From Chloroflexota bacterium (GTDB lineage Bacteria; Chloroflexota; Dormibacteria; CF-121), in NCBI GenBank assembly GCA_005881235.1, contig VBEQ01000029.1, positions 1-5,754 of the forward strand: a stretch of 5,754 nt of DNA, given 5' to 3'. Both the position numbers and the translations under genes were made by a program. Each line of letters begins with the position of its first letter. Positions within the stretch are counted from its first letter, which is position 1. Positions 1 to 5,754 of this stretch are shown piece by piece. Under the pieces are notes generated by a model. It had not been told where the DNA came from and searched no databases. It worked only from the letters and a program-made list of their open reading frames with translations.

Positions 1-2735
<2,735 letters not shown>

Positions 2736-2746
2736 CGTGAACCTCC
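2736..2746 (-). promoter_or_regulatory. Ribosome binding site of nrdJ
   Basis: On the minus strand GGAGGT (bases 2746-2741) stands 5 bases before the ATG. This is close to a perfect Shine-Dalgarno sequence and fixes the nrdJ start. Confidence 0.9.
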
Positions 2747-2771
2747 GTGGGTGGGGTGGAGAGCGGCCCAC

Positions 2772-2800
2772 ATCGTATGCCGTAGGATGAAGGCTGTCAA
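2772..2800 (-). promoter_or_regulatory. Sigma70-type promoter of nrdJ
   Basis: On the minus strand a perfect -35 box TTGACA (2800-2795) is followed by a 17-base spacer and a -10-like TACGAT (2777-2772, 4 of 6 consensus bases). Transcription would start near base 2765, giving a leader of only about 30 bases. The box match and ideal spacing are seen directly; activity and the start point are inferred. Confidence 0.75.
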
Positions 2801-2803
2801 GCA

Positions 2804-2835
2804 GTTTACCACAGCCGGTAGGGTTTGCCGACAGC
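2804..2835. repeat. Imperfect direct repeat next to the nrdJ promoter, possible operator
   Basis: On the plus strand GTTTACCACAGC (2804-2815) recurs as GTTTGCCGACAGC (2823-2835): one substitution and one extra base, with a period of 19-20 bases. The nearer copy starts 4 bases upstream of the nrdJ -35 box, where a regulator of class I activator type or a repressor could bind. It does not resemble the NrdR box as I know it (AT-rich core between ACAC- and GTGT-like arms). Its role as an operator is inference. Confidence 0.35.
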
Positions 2836-2866
2836 TCTGCCTACAACATATGGCGGAAGCGGTCCA

Positions 2867-3124
2867 ATGCTGATCTTAGCGCTCGGGCTCTCCCTCGCCG
2901 GCTTGGCCCTGATTCGAATTGGGCTTCGCCAGGGCCGCCGCGACGCCATCTTCTCGGTCGCCTTCTGGGCAACCTTTCCCGAGTTCGCGCGCTATCGGCT
3001 CAAGCGCCTGGGCCCGGCGGCGCTCGGACTGGCCGGCGCCATCCTACTTATATGGGGGCTGGTTTTGCTCTTCCAGTGGGTGCTCGCCTACTACGCCGCC
3101 CGGCTGGGACATCCGTTCGCCTAG
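2867..3124 (+). CDS. Small two-helix membrane protein, unrecognised family
   Basis: I do not recognise this 85-residue protein. Seen: a hydrophobic N-terminal helix (about 2-20), a charged middle (about 21-48) with aromatic residues and many Arg/Lys (Arg17, 21, 24, 25, 42, 44, 47 and Lys46), then a second hydrophobic helix (about 50-77) rich in Trp, Leu, Ile and Tyr. By the positive-inside rule the basic loop should face the cytoplasm, with both ends outside. There is no cleavable signal peptide, Cys pair or catalytic motif. I chose the ATG at 2867 because it opens directly into the first helix and GGAAG (2855-2859) precedes it by 7 bases; an in-frame TTG at 2825 would add 14 residues but has no well-spaced ribosome binding site. 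Codons mostly end in G or C, and the gene fills the gap between nrdJ and typA, both of which support it being real. It is divergent from nrdJ and convergent with typA; function unknown. Confidence 0.7.
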   Translation: MLILALGLSLAGLALIRIGLRQGRRDAIFSVAFWATFPEFARYRLKRLGPAALGLAGAILLIWGLVLLFQWVLAYYAARLGHPFA

Positions 3125-3132
3125 CTGGCTAG
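3121..3132. repeat. Short inverted repeat over the convergent stop codons
   Basis: CTAGC (3121-3125) and GCTAG (3128-3132) are exact inverted arms around TG. The first CTAG contains the TAG stop of typA (minus strand, 3123-3121) and that of the small membrane gene (plus strand, 3122-3124). With a 2-base loop and no T-run it is not a credible intrinsic terminator. Confidence 0.6.
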
Positions 3133-4971
3133 ATCGCGCTTGCGCAGCTTGATGCGGTCGCCCGCATTTAGCAGGCGCTTGCGCATCCGGATGGTCTTGG
3201 GCGTCACCTCGACCAGCTCGTCGTCCTCGATGAAGTCGAGGCACTCCTCCAGTGACATCTGGCGCGGCGGCACCAGCTTGACCGTCGCGTCCTCGGTGGA
3301 GGCGCGCATGTTCGTCTTTTGCTTCTGCTTGGTGGCGTTGACGTCGATGTCACCGCCCCGGCGGTTGAGCCCGATGATCATGCCCTCGTAGACCTGCGTA
3401 CCCGGCCCGATGAAGGGCTGACCGCGCTCCTGGACACCCTGCAGCCCGTAGGCGACGGCCATGCCGGTCTGGCTCGCCGTCAGCACGCCATTACGGGTAC
3501 GCGGCGGGAGCTGCCGCCACCGCTCCCATCGAACCAGCCGGGTCGACATCACACCGGTGCCTCGGGTAAGGGTCAGGATCAAGCTGCGCAGGCCGATCAG
3601 CGCCCGAGTGGGCGCGAGGTAGGTGAGCCGGGCTCCACTGCCGGCGTCGGTGCGCATCGTCTGCAGCTGCGCCCCACGCGAGCCGAGGGCCTCGGTGATG
3701 GCGCCCACGGCATCGAGGCTGCAGTCGATGATGCACTCCTCGACCGGCTCGTGACGTTCGCCATCGACCTCGCGGGTGATGACGGCCGGGCGGGAGACCT
3801 CGAACTCGTAGCCCTCGCGGCGCATGGTCTCGATCAGGATCGCCAGGTGCAGCTCGCCGCGGCCGCTGACTTCGAAGATATCGGCGGTCGCCCCATCGGC
3901 GACCCTGAGCGCGACGTTGGTTTGCAGCTCGCGCTCCAGTCGGGCCCGCAGCTGGCGCGAAGTGCTGCTTGTAGTCGCCTCGCGGCCGGCGAACGGCGAC
4001 TGATTGACGGAGAACTGCATGCGAAGGGTCGGCTCGCTGACTTCGAGGCGGGGCAACGGTTCCGGCTGATCAGCATCAGCGACCGTGTCCCCGACGGCAA
4101 TGTCGGGAAGGCCCGCGATGTAGACGATCTCGCCGGCCGAGGCGGATTCGGCCGGGCGCCGCTGCAACGCCTCGACCGTCAGCAAGGTGGTGATCCGCTG
4201 TCTTTGGCCGGTACCGGCCTCGCTGATGCGGACCACGTCCTGACCCGGACGCAGCGTGCCTCGCGTGATCCGCCCGATGGCGAGCCGGCCGATGTGGTTG
4301 TCGTGATCCAGGTTGCTCACGAGCAGTTGCAGCGGGCCGTCGGCATCGCCTAGCGGTGGCGGAATGTACGTCAGCAGCGCATCGAGCAGTGGCTCGAGCG
4401 TCGTCCCCGGGTGGCGCAGGTCGACCGTCGCCGTCCCGGTACGCGCGTTGGTGTAGATGACCGGGGCGCTGAGCTGATCGGCATTGCGGGCCAGCTCGAG
4501 CAGCAGGTCATGGGTCGCCTCGACGGTCTCGGCAGGCCGGGCGTTCACCCGATCGATCTTGTTGACGACGATGATCGGCATCAGGCCGAGCTCGAGCGCC
4601 TGGCGCAGCACCACCCGGGTCTGCGGCATGGGGCCTTCGAGGGCGTCGACAAGCAGGAGGCAGCCCTCCGCCATGCCCAGAACGCGCTCGACCTCGCCAC
4701 CGAAGTCGGCGTGCCCGGGCGTATCGATGATGTTGATCTTGACGCCGTGGTACCGAATCGACGTGTTCTTGGCAAGGATGGTGATCCCCTTCTCTCGCTC
4801 GAGCACGTTGGAATCCATGATCAGCTCACCCACCTGCTCGTGGGCGGCGAAGACGTGCGACTGCTTCAGCAGGGCGTCGACGAGCGTGGTCTTGCCATGA
4901 TCCACGTGCGCGATGATGGCCACGTTCCGTAGATCGGCACGGCGCCTCGGCTTGAGCTCGGTTATCGACAT
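3121..4971 (-). CDS. typA: Ribosome-associated translational GTPase TypA/BipA
   Basis: A GTPase of the EF-G/LepA superfamily that binds the 70S ribosome and, in studied bacteria, helps 50S assembly and growth under cold or other stress. The 616 residues compare with about 607 in E. coli. Seen: G1 AHVDHGKT (21-28), switch region REKGITI (59-65), G3 DTPGH (83-87), G4 NKID (137-140), and a G5-position YTNARTG (173-179) where E. coli has Ser-Ala. A beta-barrel domain II follows (about 212-300), then EF-G-like domains III and V with GRGELH, and the family's own C-terminal domain with TNMRAS, LVPP and DDELVEVTP, ending in a basic tail. The ATG at 4969-4971 is the earliest start possible, because the hydrolase's TAG lies in frame 12 bases upstream; it gives an Arg-rich lead of about 14 residues before the GTPase fold. 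No good Shine-Dalgarno is present, only AGGA 10 bases before the ATG. No promoter lies between the genes, so typA is probably cotranscribed with the hydrolase. Identity is secure. Confidence 0.98.
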   Translation of the reverse strand: MSITELKPRRRADLRNVAIIAHVDHGKTTLVDALLKQSHVFAAHEQVGELIMDSNVLEREKGITILAKNTSIRYHGVKINIIDTPGHADFGGEVERVLGMAEGCLLLVDALEGPMPQTRVVLRQALELGLMPIIVVNKIDRVNARPAETVEATHDLLLELARNADQLSAPVIYTNARTGTATVDLRHPGTTLEPLLDALLTYIPPPLGDADGPLQLLVSNLDHDNHIGRLAIGRITRGTLRPGQDVVRISEAGTGQRQRITTLLTVEALQRRPAESASAGEIVYIAGLPDIAVGDTVADADQPEPLPRLEVSEPTLRMQFSVNQSPFAGREATTSSTSRQLRARLERELQTNVALRVADGATADIFEVSGRGELHLAILIETMRREGYEFEVSRPAVITREVDGERHEPVEECIIDCSLDAVGAITEALGSRGAQLQTMRTDAGSGARLTYLAPTRALIGLRSLILTLTRGTGVMSTRLVRWERWRQLPPRTRNGVLTASQTGMAVAYGLQGVQERGQPFIGPGTQVYEGMIIGLNRRGGDIDVNATKQKQKTNMRASTEDATVKLVPPRQMSLEECLDFIEDDELVEVTPKTIRMRKRLLNAGDRIKLRKRDLAS

Positions 4972-4974
4972 GGG

Positions 4975-4985
4975 AGGACTATCCT
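4975..4985 (-). promoter_or_regulatory. Hairpin covering the only Shine-Dalgarno-like site of typA
   Basis: In the mRNA sense (minus strand) AGGATAGTCCT can fold with a 4-bp AGGA/TCCT stem and a TAG loop. The AGGA is the only purine-rich element before typA, 10 bases from its ATG, and it overlaps the upstream gene's TAG stop (4986-4984). This suggests translational coupling. The stem is short and its stability has not been calculated. Confidence 0.35.
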
Positions 4986-5754
4986 AAGCGACTCCCTGGC
5001 CGGACTGGCTCGCCGGCTCGGTGAGGAAGTCGAGCACCAGCCGGTTGAACCGCTCCGGCTCTTCCATCTGCGGGGTGTGTCCACTGTCATCGAAGATAAC
5101 GACCTTTCCGCGGGGAAGCTTGTCCTTGGCTGACTCGGCATGGCTCGCAGGAAAGATATGGTCGTGCCGGCCCCAGATCAGGAGCGTTGGCATGCGCAGC
5201 TCAGAAAGCCGGTCCTCGACACCGACGCCGCCGCGCAACTGGGTCATCCCGGCGATCGAGCGGAGCGCCGAAAGGTAAGCCGCGCGATACTCCGGCCTCG
5301 AGAGGAGGGTGCCGTGGTTGGCAATGCGCTCATCGCTCCAGGTCGTCTCCATGCGGCTGGGCCGCCGCAGATACCATCCCCAGAATCGGCGGATGGTTGC
5401 CGGATTCATCTGTCGCAAAGCTCGGGCCGTCCCGCGCAGCGTCAGCTCTCCGAGACCCCGAGTGAGCAGGATGCGGTATGCGAGCACGCGCCGCGGCGGG
5501 CCCACCCCGAGCGCATCGACCAGCACGAGTCGTTCGACCAGCTCAGGTGACTCGAGCGCCAGGCCCAGCGCCACCCGGCCGCCCATCGACACGCCCATGA
5601 CGGCCGCCCGCTCGAGGCCTTCGCTTGCCATCAGATCCCGAACCGCCTTAACGAAGAGGTCGATCGTGTAGGCGAGCACGGGTTTGTCGGACTTTCCGAA
5701 GCCGGGCAGGTCGATGGCGAGCACCTGGTGATGCGCGGCGAGCGGCTCGAGATT
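4984..5754 (-). CDS. Alpha/beta-fold hydrolase, N-terminus cut off by window edge
   Basis: The visible 256 residues form a serine hydrolase of the alpha/beta-fold superfamily (esterase, lipase or C-C hydrolase type). Numbering from the window edge: the strand-turn DLPGFGKSD (15-23); the nucleophile elbow GVSMGG (54-59) with Ser56; a helical cap of about 90 residues rich in Arg and Trp; LLIWGRHD with the acid Asp198; and SGHTPQMEEP with the catalytic His226, near the end as usual. All three triad residues are present. The missing N-terminus, perhaps 40-70 residues, should hold the HGxG oxyanion motif and the start codon. The first ATG inside the window (codon at 5722-5724) falls in the middle of the fold, so it is not the true start. 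No lipobox or membrane helix is visible in this part. The substrate cannot be told from sequence. The gene ends in TAG 12 bases before typA, so the two probably share a transcript whose promoter lies outside the window. Confidence 0.93.
   Translation of the reverse strand, partial: NLEPLAAHHQVLAIDLPGFGKSDKPVLAYTIDLFVKAVRDLMASEGLERAAVMGVSMGGRVALGLALESPELVERLVLVDALGVGPPRRVLAYRILLTRGLGELTLRGTARALRQMNPATIRRFWGWYLRRPSRMETTWSDERIANHGTLLSRPEYRAAYLSALRSIAGMTQLRGGVGVEDRLSELRMPTLLIWGRHDHIFPASHAESAKDKLPRGKVVIFDDSGHTPQMEEPERFNRLVLDFLTEPASQSGQGVA

Noticed and set aside
2825..2853. TTGCCG-17-CATATG as a plus-strand promoter for the small gene
   Set aside because: Only 4 of 6 and 3 of 6 bases match, and the implied start near 2860 would leave out the likely ribosome binding site at 2855-2859. 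Too weak to annotate.
2736..2866. Cobalamin riboswitch or NrdR box pair upstream of nrdJ
   Set aside because: The gap is too short for the riboswitch fold, and I see no paired AT-rich NrdR-type palindromes.
3121..3132. Inverted repeat as a bidirectional terminator
   Set aside because: The arms are only 5 bases with a 2-base loop, and there is no T-run on either side.
3319..4353. 344-codon open frame on the plus strand
   Set aside because: It is antisense to typA, whose frame is fully conserved. The translation is a low-complexity Gly/Ala/Arg/Asp-rich shadow.

Overview
The window carries four protein genes and looks like ordinary chromosomal core sequence from a high-GC bacterium. I see no mobile element, CRISPR array, tRNA, rRNA or phage gene. 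The Streptomyces-like form of NrdJ, the TypA sequence and the strong GC bias at third codon positions suggest a GC-rich, Terrabacteria-type lineage (Actinomycetota, Chloroflexota or relatives). This is a guess from sequence flavour; a phylum cannot be fixed without a database search.

Layout: bases 1-2735 (minus strand) hold nearly all of nrdJ, the adenosylcobalamin-dependent class II ribonucleotide reductase; its last residues run off the left edge. Bases 2736-2866 are a divergent intergenic region. It holds a clear sigma70-type nrdJ promoter, a strong nrdJ ribosome binding site and an imperfect direct repeat just upstream of the -35 box. Bases 2867-3124 (plus strand) hold a small unrecognised gene for an 85-residue protein with two membrane helices. 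Bases 3121-4971 (minus strand) hold typA/bipA, a ribosome-associated translational GTPase. Bases 4984-5754 (minus strand) hold an alpha/beta hydrolase whose N-terminus lies beyond the right edge.

The hydrolase and typA form a tandem unit with a 12-base gap, and typA translation may be coupled to the hydrolase stop codon. The small membrane gene is divergent from nrdJ and convergent with typA; its stop codon and that of typA share a single CTAG. NrdJ supplies deoxynucleotides and TypA acts on ribosomes, and no pathway visible here joins the four genes. The most interesting points are regulatory and architectural: the repeat by the nrdJ promoter, the shared CTAG stops, the coupling hairpin before typA, and the unidentified membrane protein. 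I found no convincing undescribed multi-gene system.
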